DNA of 21,200 nucleotides from an uncultured Clostridia bacterium (GTDB lineage Bacteria > Bacillota > Clostridia > TANB77 > CAG-508). The DNA lies in the NCBI GenBank assembly GCA_934167225.1, contig CAKPLD010000015.1, forward strand, positions 1 through 21,200. The letters are read 5' to 3'. Positions 1 through 8,136 of this stretch are shown piece by piece (the first letter of the stretch is position 1; each line of letters begins with the position of its first letter). The position numbers were made by a program, and so were the translations under genes. The notes under the pieces were generated by a model. The model searched no databases. It was not told the origin of the DNA and worked only from the letters and a program-made list of their open reading frames with translations.

Positions 1-127
1 GCTCCGCCATGGAAGGGTGCCAAAAATAATGCTTATAAGCTCTTAAAGTCCGTATTGAGCCGTTAATCCCCCAAAAAATTAATAATTATTCTAATTCGAA
101 CCGGTTTTAATAGCTGTGAATAGTAAC
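1..127. mobile_element. Right half of a MITE-like palindromic element, copy 1 (cut by window edge)
   Basis: This stretch matches 1580-1706 at 124 of 127 positions, with three substitutions by eye. It ends with the same terminal sequence, GTGAATAGTAAC, as the complete copy at 1454-1706. The left half would lie outside the window, so its target-site duplication cannot be checked; the eight bases after the end (128-135, TATTTCTT) would be the right-hand copy. It lies just downstream of the TPR gene on the minus strand and, being part of a large hairpin, could also end its transcript. Confidence 0.75.
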
Positions 128-152
128 TATTTCTTATATATAATTAGAAAAA

Positions 153-1352
153 TCACATTTCTTCTCTTTCTTTTTGATTCATTCTATCTGTTTTATCTTT
201 TTTCTTCTTTAAATCTACATATCCCATATTCATAGTAATGTTAGTAGTGTTTTCTAAATGGTCTTTAGCTATCAATTCTTGTTCTGTGAGTTTTGTCTCT
301 TCCTCTTTTTCTTCTAAATTAAAAGGTATAGATATTTTAGCCAATATAGGTATAAATAAAGGCTCCTTTTTTATTTTTTCCGATATTCTTTTACTTTCAA
401 TATCTATGGCAATATTGGCATATTTAATTGCACTGTCTTTTTCTCCTTTCATTAGCTTAATTTTTGCAAGTTCAAAATAGCTGTCAGCCTCTAAATCTTT
501 ATCGTCAATAGTTTGTTCAAAATATTCCTCTGCCTTATCTAAGTCTTTATAGAGCATAGCAATTTGAGCTAAACTATATTTGGCATTGTAATATAAGCTA
601 TTTATTTCTGCCGCTTTTTCGTAGCATTCTTTTGCACTTTGAAAGTCATTTAACATTGTATATGCAATTCCCAATTCGTAATTTAAATCAAAATTTACCG
701 GATCTTGTTTTAATGCTTCTGTTAAAATAGATACCGCTTCTTTATATTTTTCTGTTTCTATTAAAAGATCTCCTAATGTTAATGAAGCATTTTGATAATC
801 TGGTTTCTTTTCAATAAGACCATAAAGCATTTCTATTGCTTCTTCTTTTTTTTCTAATTCACTTAATAATAAAGCTACTTTATAATATGAATCATAATCT
901 TTTTTATTTATTTCTATACATCTTACATATTCATCTATTGCCTTTCGTATTCCGCCTTCTTTTTCATATATTTCTGCTAAAAATTTATGTGCATTATAAT
1001 TGTTGGGATTTTTTTCTATTATGTTTAGTAATATATCTTTTGCTTTTTTTAAATCTCCTGTGCTTAAATAAAATTTTACTTTGAGAAATTTTAGCCAATT
1101 TATTATGTCTATATTTTTGCGTTCCAATATAAGAGTTATACCCGGTATTATTATTGACATTATATATGTAATAATTTTTAAAAATATATTTGTATTGATA
1201 TTTGCAACAATTCCTATTCCATCTATTATAATTCCCATTGCTCCTAGTATTAATAAGTATATATATCCTGTTTCATTCTTTTTTATCATTTTGTAAAACA
1301 TTATTCCAAAAATTGCAACCGAAACGGTTATAAAAAATAGTTGTTCTAGCAT
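153..1352 (-). CDS. Membrane-anchored tetratricopeptide-repeat protein
   Basis: The 399-residue protein has three hydrophobic segments at about residues 4-21, 29-50 and 54-77. These are followed by at least seven tandem TPR units of 34 residues between about 88 and 325, with the usual alternation of small and aromatic residues and a Pro at the end of several units. The tail (about 345-399) is charged and probably disordered. TPR arrays are protein-interaction scaffolds, so this is probably an adaptor on the cytoplasmic face of the membrane; no enzyme domain is visible and the partner is unknown. The start is ATG with a strong AGGAGGAAG site nine or so bases upstream, and a good sigma-A promoter lies at 1385-1413. 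The gene stands alone between two copies of the same MITE-like element. Confidence 0.85.
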   Translation of the reverse strand: MLEQLFFITVSVAIFGIMFYKMIKKNETGYIYLLILGAMGIIIDGIGIVANINTNIFLKIITYIMSIIIPGITLILERKNIDIINWLKFLKVKFYLSTGDLKKAKDILLNIIEKNPNNYNAHKFLAEIYEKEGGIRKAIDEYVRCIEINKKDYDSYYKVALLLSELEKKEEAIEMLYGLIEKKPDYQNASLTLGDLLIETEKYKEAVSILTEALKQDPVNFDLNYELGIAYTMLNDFQSAKECYEKAAEINSLYYNAKYSLAQIAMLYKDLDKAEEYFEQTIDDKDLEADSYFELAKIKLMKGEKDSAIKYANIAIDIESKRISEKIKKEPLFIPILAKISIPFNLEEKEEETKLTEQELIAKDHLENTTNITMNMGYVDLKKKKDKTDRMNQKEREEM

Positions 1353-1384
1353 TTTCTTCCTCCTGTTTGTTTTTAAGTATTTTT

Positions 1385-1413
1385 ATTTTACTACATATTA
1401 TTTAAAATATCAA
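1385..1413 (-). promoter_or_regulatory. Sigma-A promoter of the TPR gene
   Basis: On the minus strand there is TTGATA (1413-1408), a 17-base spacer, and TAAAAT (1390-1385). Each hexamer matches consensus at five of six positions. The predicted start is about 25 bases upstream of the TPR ribosome binding site. Confidence 0.65.
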
Positions 1414-1445
1414 CAAGTTTTTTCTTTTTATCTGCCATTGTGCTG

Positions 1446-1453
1446 CCTGAGAG
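1446..1453. repeat. Left target-site duplication of the MITE
   Basis: CCTGAGAG directly abuts the left inverted terminus GTTAC of the element and is repeated exactly at 1707-1714 after the right terminus GTAAC. Confidence 0.7.
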
Positions 1454-1706
1454 GTTACGATTCACGGCTTTAAAATTGTAGAGTAGGTTCGAATTAGAAT
1501 AATTATTAATTTTTTGGGGATTAATGTGTGATTGAAGGACTTTTAGAGCTTATTAGCAGAATTTTTGGAAAGAGTTCGTGCTCCGCCATGGAAGGGTGCC
1601 AAAAATAATGCTTATAAGCTCTTAAAGTCTGTATTGAGCCATTAATCCCCAAAAAAATTAATAATTATTCTAATTCGAACCGGTTTTAATAGCTGTGAAT
1701 AGTAAC
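1454..1706. mobile_element. Complete MITE-like palindromic element, 253 bp
   Basis: The element begins GTTACGATTCACGGCT and ends with the complement of GTTACTATTCACAGCT, so the termini are inverted repeats. It is flanked by an 8-bp direct repeat, CCTGAGAG. Inside, 1486-1525 is complementary to 1641-1681 apart from one extra A:T pair, and 1545-1568 pairs imperfectly with 1599-1622, so almost the whole element can fold into one long hairpin. It carries no ORF. These are the features of a non-autonomous element mobilised in trans; an 8-bp duplication is seen with several IS families, and I cannot assign one. It fills most of the 453-base gap between the TPR gene and the zinc-ribbon gene. The only other features I place in that gap are the TPR promoter and the duplication. 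Confidence 0.8.
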
Positions 1707-1714
1707 CCTGAGAG
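1707..1714. repeat. Right target-site duplication of the MITE
   Basis: This is the second exact copy of CCTGAGAG, immediately after the right terminus GTAAC of the element. Confidence 0.7.
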
Positions 1715-1805
1715 TTACAAATTTAACTTTTTTTCAAAAAAACATTCCTTTTTATACTAATTTATGATAAAATGCACAATAATATAACAAATAGGAGGAA
1801 TTATT

Positions 1806-2045
1806 ATGGAAGCAATTAAATGTTCACGCTGTGGAGCTTTTTATACAAATGGTGGATATGTATGTCCAAAATGTGCAGACAAGGATAATTTTGAATTATC
1901 AACTTTTAAAAAATATGTTGAAAACAACGGTATTGAGTTAAAATCTCTAAATCAAGTATCAATTTCAACTGGAATTTCAGAGAAAAACCTAAATCGTTTT
2001 CTAAACTATGACGGACTTGAAGGATATAAAAAATTGTTTAAATAA
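1806..2045 (+). CDS. Small zinc-ribbon plus helix-turn-helix-like protein
   Basis: The 79-residue protein starts with a zinc ribbon, Cys6-x2-Cys9 and Cys20-x2-Cys23. The rest (about 45-75) reads like a short helix-turn-helix: SISTGISEKNLNRFL followed by a YDGLEGYKKL tail. The layout resembles small flagellar-locus regulators of the YvyF type, but no flagellar gene is nearby and I would not transfer that role. It is probably a small nucleic-acid-binding regulator. The start has a good site, AGGAGGAATT, before ATG. It lies just upstream of tyrS in the same direction, separated by a terminator-like hairpin. Confidence 0.8.
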   Translation: MEAIKCSRCGAFYTNGGYVCPKCADKDNFELSTFKKYVENNGIELKSLNQVSISTGISEKNLNRFLNYDGLEGYKKLFK

Positions 2046-2054
2046 ATCTTAAAC

Positions 2055-2085
2055 GAGGTATCTTAAAAGTAGATACCTCTTATTT
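2055..2085 (+). terminator. Terminator-like hairpin between the zinc-ribbon gene and tyrS
   Basis: GAGGTATCT (2055-2063) pairs perfectly with AGATACCTC (2071-2079) around a 7-base loop, followed by TTATTTTT. It sits only about 10 bases before the tyrS ribosome binding site, so no promoter fits between them. It is therefore either a leaky terminator or an attenuator for tyrS. Confidence 0.6.
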
Positions 2086-2108
2086 TTATAAAGGAAGGAA
2101 TGAAAATT

Positions 2109-3323
2109 ATGCAAAATGTATTTGATATTTTACAAGAAAGAAATTACATCGAACAAATGACACATCCAGAGCAAATGAAAGAAATGTTTTCTAAAGAAAG
2201 CGTACCTTTTTACATAGGTATCGACCCAACAGCAGACAGTCTGCATGTTGGACATTTCGTTTCATTAATGGTTGCCAGCCATATGCAAAAATGTGGACAT
2301 AAACCTATTATACTAATGGGTGGAGGAACTGCAATAATAGGTGATCCATCTGGAAAAACAGATATGAGAAAAATGCTTACTAAGGAAGATATTAAGCACA
2401 ATGTTGAATGCATAAAAAAGCAAGTTGAAAAATTTGTTAGTTTTGAAGGTGAAAATTCTGCAATTATTGTCAATAATGCTGATTGGTTATGTGACCTAAA
2501 ATATATAGATTTTATGAGAGAAATTGGAAGTAAATTTACAATAAACAAAATGCTTGCAGCAGATTGCTACAAAAATAGAATGGATACAGGCCTTACATTT
2601 TTCGAAATGGGTTATATGCTTATGCAATCTTACGACTTTTTACATTTATATGAAACCTATGGTTGTAAACTTGAAATGGGTGGAAATGACCAATGGTCTA
2701 ATATTATTGGTGGAGTTGAATTGATAAGAAAAATTGGTAAAGATGATTCTTTTGGTTTAACATTTAAACTTCTTACAACAAAAGAAGGTAAAAAAATGGG
2801 TAAAACTGAAAAAGGTGCCGTATGGCTTGATCCCCAAAAAACATCACCTTATGAATTTTACCAATATTGGAGAAATATTGACGATAGCAGTGTTTACACT
2901 GTTGGCTGTATGCTTACATTCTTACCTATGGATGAAGTTAAACGCTTAGCTTCTTTAAAAGATGAAAATATTAATGAGGCCAAAAAAATCTTAGCTTATG
3001 AAATTACCAAATTAGTTCACGGTGAAGCTGAAGCTAAAAAAGCTGAAGAAGCTTCAAATGCTTTATTTGAAGGTAAAGGTTCTATAGAAAATATGCCTAG
3101 AGTAAAATTAAGTAATCCAAATTGTAATTTAACAGAAGCAATAGTAGAATGTGGTATTTGTTCTTCTAAATCTCAGGCTAAAACTTTAATCTCTCAAGGA
3201 GCTATTAGTTTAAATGACAAAAAAATTAATGATATTTCTTATGTTTTATCTGATAAAGATTTTGAAGTTGAAAATACTATTTTGAAAAAAGGTAAAAAGA
3301 TTTTTTATTGCTTAGAAAAATAA
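2109..3323 (+). CDS. tyrS: Tyrosine--tRNA ligase
   Basis: This is a class I aminoacyl-tRNA synthetase that charges tRNA-Tyr with tyrosine in the cytoplasm. Counting from the ATG at 2109 (404 residues), the HIGH-type signature is HVGH at 46-49, the tRNA/tyrosine-site block GGNDQWSNI is at 191-199, and the KMSKS loop is KMGKT at 229-233. An S4 RNA-binding domain ends the protein (about 340-400). I prefer this start over the ATG at 2100 because the AAGGAAGGA site directly abuts that earlier ATG but sits nine bases before this one. No T-box leader is visible. The only upstream element is the hairpin at 2055-2085, which implies read-through from the zinc-ribbon gene. Confidence 0.95.
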   Translation: MQNVFDILQERNYIEQMTHPEQMKEMFSKESVPFYIGIDPTADSLHVGHFVSLMVASHMQKCGHKPIILMGGGTAIIGDPSGKTDMRKMLTKEDIKHNVECIKKQVEKFVSFEGENSAIIVNNADWLCDLKYIDFMREIGSKFTINKMLAADCYKNRMDTGLTFFEMGYMLMQSYDFLHLYETYGCKLEMGGNDQWSNIIGGVELIRKIGKDDSFGLTFKLLTTKEGKKMGKTEKGAVWLDPQKTSPYEFYQYWRNIDDSSVYTVGCMLTFLPMDEVKRLASLKDENINEAKKILAYEITKLVHGEAEAKKAEEASNALFEGKGSIENMPRVKLSNPNCNLTEAIVECGICSSKSQAKTLISQGAISLNDKKINDISYVLSDKDFEVENTILKKGKKIFYCLEK

Positions 3324-3364
3324 AAAATTCTTGCAATTTTATTACAAAATTGCAAGAATTTTTT
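3324..3364. terminator. Bidirectional terminator between tyrS and the UPF0182 gene
   Basis: A perfect 17-bp inverted repeat (3324-3340 with 3346-3362) has a 5-base loop, A's on the left and T's on the right. It serves both convergent genes. Confidence 0.85.
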
Positions 3365-3365
3365 A

Positions 3366-6140
3366 TTATTCTGTAGTTTCTTCATTATTCGAAACTATAT
3401 TTTCTTGATTTGTTGTTGTATTATTATCATCTTTTTTATCTTCATTTGTTTTCTTTTTCAAAGTTTGAATTAAACCTTGTAATTTTTGAATATCTGTTCC
3501 CATAAGTTCCCAATTGTTGCTTTCTAATGATTCTGATAAATTATCATTTGCCTTAATTATAGAATCAATTAAACCTTCTACATCATCAGTACTATTTAAA
3601 TCGATTTTAGTAGCCGATTTTGAAATTAGACTTTGTATTGCCTCTTGTATGTTATCCCCTATTGCTACCTTGTTTCCAGAAGCAACTATAACTTTTTTTA
3701 GTACAGGTATATCGCTTTCATTTACAAGCGTTTGATATATTGGCTCTACATAAATTAATGTATTTTCTACTGGAACTATAACCATATTTCTTGTAACTTT
3801 TGCTCCTGTTACAGATAAACTGTCTATTTGGCTTTGTATTGTATCATCTTGAGCAATTTGTGTATCTAATTGTGTTGGTCCTAATATGCTTGTATCTGAG
3901 TGTAAAGTTTTTAATGTTAGCTTGTTTTGCCCATTTTCTACTGTTCCAATTAAATATGATGATATATTTTGCTTGTTTTTAGGTGTATATATTTGTATTA
4001 AACCTATTTGTTCTTCTCCATCTAAATCTGCAACCATTGTGTAATATGGTTTTAATGTATTTTTATTTTTGCTATTTGTATTTTGTGAATTTTTATATGT
4101 TGCCTTTTCCCATGTATTATCACTTCTATATAATACATCTGCTTTTGTATTATGATATTCCTCTAACATTGTTGATTGAACATTATATAAAAATTCTGGA
4201 TATATAAATTGCTCTTGTATTGTCTTTGAAATTTCTGTATCCAAATCTTGGAATAGTTCTGGATATACCTTTCTATATGCCATAGCTATAGGATCTGTTC
4301 TGTCTGTTATATAATACTTCATTTCTCCTGTGTAGCTATTTATTAAAACTTTTATAGAATTTCTTATGTAATTTATATCTCTTTTTTGACCATTATATTC
4401 TATTTCTGTATATGTTGAATATGGATAACTACTAGATACTGTATATGCATCTATCACCCAGTACATATTTCCGTTTTCATCTAAAACTGTATATGGATCA
4501 TTATCATACATTACATCTGGTAATGCTAACCTGGCTCTTTTTATTATATTTCTATTTATTAATACTTTACTATCAGATGTAACTGAGCCTGAAAAAGCTA
4601 AGTTTACATTTTTTTCTTTAAGTCCTAAAATTAATCTATCTATAAAACTTAATTTTAGCCCCGCTTCTCCTCTATAATTTGTTTCGTAATCTTCCTGTTC
4701 ATCTGAATAATCAAATTCTTTTTTATCTTTGGCATTTGTTACAACTGTTGTATTTGTTTCTAAACCATAATATATTCTTGGTTCTGCTACATTTGCTATT
4801 TCATTTCCAGTTCCTGTTAAGTCGTTTTGAAGATATTTTATTGTTCCATCATTTGTGCTTTCTGTAGCAGATACAAATATTAAACCATAACCATGTGTGT
4901 ATTCATAGGTTTTGCTGTTATATGTTCTTCTATTGTTTATAATTTCTCTTGGAGATAAGTACATAAGTTTTGTTTCTCCATCATTTTTATAAGTTGCTAT
5001 TTTAGCGGTTTTGTATGTATAGTATCCAGAACCTACTTGTGTTTCATTTAGGTTGTCTAGCACTGTTTGTTTATCTATTAATACTGTATTATTTATTACA
5101 CCTTGATTTTGTTGTACTTCATCATTTGTTATTGTTCCTGTATAATTTAGGTTTTCTGAATCACAATCAATTCCATATGCCTTTTTAGTTGTTGATATAT
5201 TGCTTTCTATATATTTTCTTTCTTTATCAAATTGGTTTGATCTTACGTATATTAAGTCAAATCCTAACATTACTATAAATAATAAAACTAAATATATAGG
5301 AACTACCATTAAATCTTTTAAAACTTTCGATTGCTTTCCCTTTTTAAAACTGCTTATTGCTCTAAATATTGATATAAGCATTATTATCGCTAAAATATTG
5401 TATCCCCAATATTTTATTGTGCTATCTACTAACCCTGCACCTGCTAGTTTTATGTTGTTGTCTGTTGTTAGGAAGTTATCAAATACAATATCCATCGAAC
5501 ATATTAATATATATATACTTAACCCAACGGCTATTAATCTTATTCCTCTATATAATGTTTTCATTGCTGGGTTTTGTTTTAAGGTTTCTTTGTCTATTCC
5601 ATCAAAATATTTATTAAATACAATTACATAATACGCAAATGAATATAATATTACTCCTAAACAAATTGTAATAAAATATAGTGCCGACATTTTTAATAGT
5701 GGTTCTATAAACATGAAAAATGAGACATCTAGATTAAATATTGGATCCACTTCTCGGAAACTTGTATTGCTTATACATAATATTATGTTTGGAGTAAATC
5801 TTTGTGCAACAATTAAACTTTCTATAATTGCTACAACTAATGCAATTGATTTATTTGGTAATCTTGGCATTTCTTTTTTTTCTTGTTCAAAAAATATTTT
5901 TAACCCTTTTTTTATTTTTCTGCCTGTAAAATACATTATTAAATATACTAAGGCAAAGTTTGATATTAATACACAATAATAATATTTCTCTTTGGTTAAA
6001 AATGTTTGTAAATAATTTTCTCCTAATTCTTTATATTCTAAGTAACTTCCTCTAAAATTGATATATGCAATTATTGCTGATACTATCAAAAATATTGTTA
6101 CAGCTATTCTTCTAATGGTTAATATTTTCTTTTTTTCCAC
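3366..6140 (-). CDS. UPF0182 family membrane protein
   Basis: The 924-residue protein has about seven transmembrane segments in its first 300 residues (near 9-27, 53-71, 98-114, 150-175, 200-220, 245-265 and 280-300) followed by a large, probably extracytoplasmic domain. The block DPIFNLDVSFFMF in the N-terminal part is typical of UPF0182 (COG1615), and the length fits that family. The tail (about 880-924) is rich in Lys, Asp, Asn and Thr and looks disordered. The biochemical role of this family is not established as far as I know. The start is GTG with AAGAGGT a few bases upstream. It lies downstream of ftsY on the same strand but behind the ftsY terminator, so it is probably its own transcription unit. 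Confidence 0.88.
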   Translation of the reverse strand: MEKKKILTIRRIAVTIFLIVSAIIAYINFRGSYLEYKELGENYLQTFLTKEKYYYCVLISNFALVYLIMYFTGRKIKKGLKIFFEQEKKEMPRLPNKSIALVVAIIESLIVAQRFTPNIILCISNTSFREVDPIFNLDVSFFMFIEPLLKMSALYFITICLGVILYSFAYYVIVFNKYFDGIDKETLKQNPAMKTLYRGIRLIAVGLSIYILICSMDIVFDNFLTTDNNIKLAGAGLVDSTIKYWGYNILAIIMLISIFRAISSFKKGKQSKVLKDLMVVPIYLVLLFIVMLGFDLIYVRSNQFDKERKYIESNISTTKKAYGIDCDSENLNYTGTITNDEVQQNQGVINNTVLIDKQTVLDNLNETQVGSGYYTYKTAKIATYKNDGETKLMYLSPREIINNRRTYNSKTYEYTHGYGLIFVSATESTNDGTIKYLQNDLTGTGNEIANVAEPRIYYGLETNTTVVTNAKDKKEFDYSDEQEDYETNYRGEAGLKLSFIDRLILGLKEKNVNLAFSGSVTSDSKVLINRNIIKRARLALPDVMYDNDPYTVLDENGNMYWVIDAYTVSSSYPYSTYTEIEYNGQKRDINYIRNSIKVLINSYTGEMKYYITDRTDPIAMAYRKVYPELFQDLDTEISKTIQEQFIYPEFLYNVQSTMLEEYHNTKADVLYRSDNTWEKATYKNSQNTNSKNKNTLKPYYTMVADLDGEEQIGLIQIYTPKNKQNISSYLIGTVENGQNKLTLKTLHSDTSILGPTQLDTQIAQDDTIQSQIDSLSVTGAKVTRNMVIVPVENTLIYVEPIYQTLVNESDIPVLKKVIVASGNKVAIGDNIQEAIQSLISKSATKIDLNSTDDVEGLIDSIIKANDNLSESLESNNWELMGTDIQKLQGLIQTLKKKTNEDKKDDNNTTTNQENIVSNNEETTE

Positions 6141-6202
6141 GTTTTTACCTCTTTTCTTTAAAAATCCTGTTTATTATAACATATTTTTCCACAAATTGCA
6201 AA

Positions 6203-6228
6203 AAACTCTAGCCTTTAATCTAGAGTTT
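6203..6228 (-). terminator. Terminator after ftsY
   Basis: On the minus strand AAACTCTAG pairs with CTAGAGTTT around an 8-base loop and runs into a T tract. It separates ftsY from the downstream UPF0182 gene. Confidence 0.75.
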
Positions 6229-6236
6229 CTTTTCTA

Positions 6237-7142
6237 CTATATTATTGCCTTTGCAAAATCTTCACTATTAAATATTTCCATATCATCTATTTGTTCACCT
6301 ACTCCGATAAATTTTACCGGAATTTTGTTTTCTTCTACAATTCCTACAACTACTCCTCCCTTGCTTGAACCATCTAGCTTTGTTAATACAAGACCTGTTA
6401 CATCTGTTTCTTCTTTAAATGCTTTTACCTGGTTTATTGCATTTTGGCCTGTTGTTGCATCTAATACTAAAAGGATTTCTTGGCTTAGATCTCCCATTTC
6501 TTTGTTTATTACTTTTTTTATTTTGTGAAGCTCGTCCATTAAATATTTTTTATTATGTAGACGCCCTGCAGTATCTACTATTAATACATCTGCATTTGTT
6601 TCTTTTGTTCTTTTTATTGCTTCATATACGACTGACGCAGGATCATGCCCTTCCTCTTTTTTTACTAATTCACATCCTGCTCTATTTGCCCATACTTCTA
6701 GCTGTTCTACTGCCGCTGCTCTAAATGTATCTGCTGCTGCTATTACTACTTTTTTTCCTTCTTGTTTTAATCTATTTGCAATTTTTCCTATTGATGTTGT
6801 TTTTCCAACTCCATTTACACCAACTACTAATATTATTGATGGTATTGTATTTAAATTTAGTTTATTGTCTACTTCATCAAATATTGCTTTTATTTCTTCT
6901 CTTAGTGCTTGTTTTACCTCTTCTTCGTCTTTTATGTTGTCTTTTTTTATTCTTTTTCTTAAATTATTTACTATTTTTACAGATGTTTCTACTCCCATGT
7001 CTGACATTATTAGTATTTCTTCTAGTTCTTCTAAAAATTCTTCATCTACTTTTCTAAAGTTACTGAATACATCATTTATTTTGGTGTTAAATGATTCTTT
7101 TGTTTTGTTTAGCCCTGTTTTTAGTTTTTCAAAAAATCCCAT
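6237..7142 (-). CDS. ftsY: Signal recognition particle receptor FtsY
   Basis: FtsY is the membrane-associated SRP receptor GTPase that docks ribosome-SRP complexes at the Sec translocon. From the ATG at 7142 the protein has 301 residues: a short helical N domain (1-90), then the G domain with P-loop GVNGVGKTT (108-116), ADTFRAAA (138-145), DTAGR (190-194) and TKLDG (254-258). The acidic A domain of larger homologues is absent, as in many Gram-positive FtsY proteins. An open frame continues 30 codons further upstream, but the AAAGAGGAAAA site lies just before 7142 and the upstream residues do not look like FtsY, so I use the shorter form. It is separated from the divergent adaptor gene by about 210 bases. 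Confidence 0.93.
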   Translation of the reverse strand: MGFFEKLKTGLNKTKESFNTKINDVFSNFRKVDEEFLEELEEILIMSDMGVETSVKIVNNLRKRIKKDNIKDEEEVKQALREEIKAIFDEVDNKLNLNTIPSIILVVGVNGVGKTTSIGKIANRLKQEGKKVVIAAADTFRAAAVEQLEVWANRAGCELVKKEEGHDPASVVYEAIKRTKETNADVLIVDTAGRLHNKKYLMDELHKIKKVINKEMGDLSQEILLVLDATTGQNAINQVKAFKEETDVTGLVLTKLDGSSKGGVVVGIVEENKIPVKFIGVGEQIDDMEIFNSEDFAKAII

Positions 7143-7180
7143 TTCGTGTTTTCCTCTTTTCTTTGCATTTTGGAGCAAGT

Positions 7181-7198
7181 GTTGTAGATGTTTACAAC
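7181..7198. repeat. Inverted repeat in the ftsY leader
   Basis: GTTGTA (7181-7186) and TACAAC (7193-7198) form a 6-bp inverted repeat with a 6-base loop, about 40 bases upstream of the ftsY start. It could be a small hairpin or an operator half-site pair; its half-sites resemble those of the inverted repeat at 7282-7299. Confidence 0.35.
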
Positions 7199-7281
7199 TT
7201 TCTTTCTCGTCAGTGATTGATGCTATGGTCAATCATGTTGTATATAGATTAACAGATTATTAAAAAAATTTCAAGATATTT

Positions 7282-7299
7282 AATACAAAACGTTGTATT
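7282..7299. promoter_or_regulatory. Operator-like inverted repeat over the -35 of the adaptor gene
   Basis: AATACAA (7282-7288) and TTGTATT (7293-7299) are a perfect 7-bp inverted repeat separated by AACG. The right arm contains the proposed -35 hexamer, so a bound regulator would block or aid RNA polymerase there. Confidence 0.4.
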
Positions 7300-7321
7300 T
7301 TTGGAAATTTTAATTTATAAT
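7293..7321 (+). promoter_or_regulatory. Promoter of the adaptor / tRNA-Thr unit
   Basis: TTGTAT (7293-7298), a 17-base spacer and a perfect TATAAT (7316-7321). The -35 is weak (three of six), which fits with activator or repressor control at the overlapping inverted repeat. Confidence 0.55.
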
Positions 7322-7351
7322 AATAAAAGTTTTTAGTAAAGAGGCGATCAA

Positions 7352-8119
7352 ATGAAAGATAAATCTTGGATAATTATATTAATAATGGGAATAGCACTTG
7401 CAATATCTTTAGGATATAGTATTGTTGTAAGTCAAAAAACAAAAAATATTGGAGAAAGTACAGTTACAACAACAAGTATAATCGAAATGAAAGCATCCAC
7501 AGTTACAATAAAAAACACACTAACAGGTGTAGGAAACGTAGAATATAAAGAAATAGAAAAAGATGAAAATAATAATGATATAGAACAACAAAACGAAAAT
7601 GTAAATAATGAAAATACAGTTGATGAACAAAATCAGGAAAAGATTTATCAAATTGTATTATCAATTGAAGACAAAAATCTTGAAAAAGCAAAAATCGGAC
7701 AAGATGTAGAAATTTCCGTAAAGAAGGATGAAGAAAACTTTAATTATACCGGAAAAGTAATAAAAATAAATAAAGATATAAATAATAAATCAACCTTAAC
7801 TGTAGAAATAATCAATCCAGATGAAAGACTAGAAGAAAATATGCAAGCTAACTGTACTGTAATTGTAGAAAAAGCAGAAAATGTTGTAGGTCTTCCAGTG
7901 GAAGCTGTTCAAAAAGATGATGAAGGAAAAGAATATGTAGATGTTGTTCAAGAAGATGGATCTGCAAAACAGGTTTATATAAAAACAGGAATATCTGATG
8001 ATTATTATGTAGAAATTACTTATGGATTAAATGTAGGTGATAGTGTTCAAATTGTTAAATCTACAACTACTGTTGTTAATAAAAATAATGAGAATAAAAA
8101 TGTGGTTAGTGAAACATAG
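7352..8119 (+). CDS. Membrane-fusion (HlyD/MacA-type) adaptor-like protein lacking the hairpin domain
   Basis: The 255-residue protein has one N-terminal membrane anchor (about 5-26) and the order of elements of an efflux adaptor: a first beta strand block (TLTGVGNVEYKE, near 53-64), a beta-barrel-like part (about 100-175, with GQDVEISVKKDE) and a membrane-proximal-like C-terminus (VVGLPVEAVQKD, then YGLNVGDSVQIV). Where such adaptors carry a coiled-coil hairpin and lipoyl domain, this one has about 35 residues rich in Asn, Glu and Asp. No ABC or RND transporter gene is next to it. I see no frame break that would explain the missing part, so it looks like a minimal family member. The start has AAAGAGGCGATCAA before ATG, and tRNA-Thr follows 17 bases after the stop. 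Confidence 0.7.
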   Translation: MKDKSWIIILIMGIALAISLGYSIVVSQKTKNIGESTVTTTSIIEMKASTVTIKNTLTGVGNVEYKEIEKDENNNDIEQQNENVNNENTVDEQNQEKIYQIVLSIEDKNLEKAKIGQDVEISVKKDEENFNYTGKVIKINKDINNKSTLTVEIINPDERLEENMQANCTVIVEKAENVVGLPVEAVQKDDEGKEYVDVVQEDGSAKQVYIKTGISDDYYVEITYGLNVGDSVQIVKSTTTVVNKNNENKNVVSET

Positions 8120-8134
8120 TTTTCACTAATCTTT
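8106..8134 (+). terminator. Hairpin between adaptor gene and tRNA-Thr
   Basis: TTAGTGAAA (8106-8114) pairs with TTTCACTAA (8121-8129) around the stop codon, followed only by TCTTTA. The T tract is poor, so this may be a weak terminator or an mRNA 3' end structure left after tRNA processing. Confidence 0.4.
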
Positions 8135-8136
8135 AT

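Noticed and set aside
1439..1720. Structured leader RNA or riboswitch upstream of the zinc-ribbon gene
   Set aside because: The long palindrome has inverted termini, an 8-bp target duplication and a second copy in an unrelated position, which fits a mobile element better. I recognise no riboswitch core.
2046..2108. T-box leader for tyrS (and likewise for serS at 16701-16726)
   Set aside because: There is no T-box consensus, specifier stem or antiterminator, and the leaders are too short.
2210..2548. Antisense open frame inside tyrS
   Set aside because: It lies opposite conserved synthetase sequence, has no ribosome binding site and no recognisable domain; several similar antisense frames in other genes were dropped for the same reason.
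7143..7232. 30-residue N-terminal extension of FtsY
   Set aside because: A well-placed ribosome binding site lies before the ATG at 7142, and the extension has no family resemblance.
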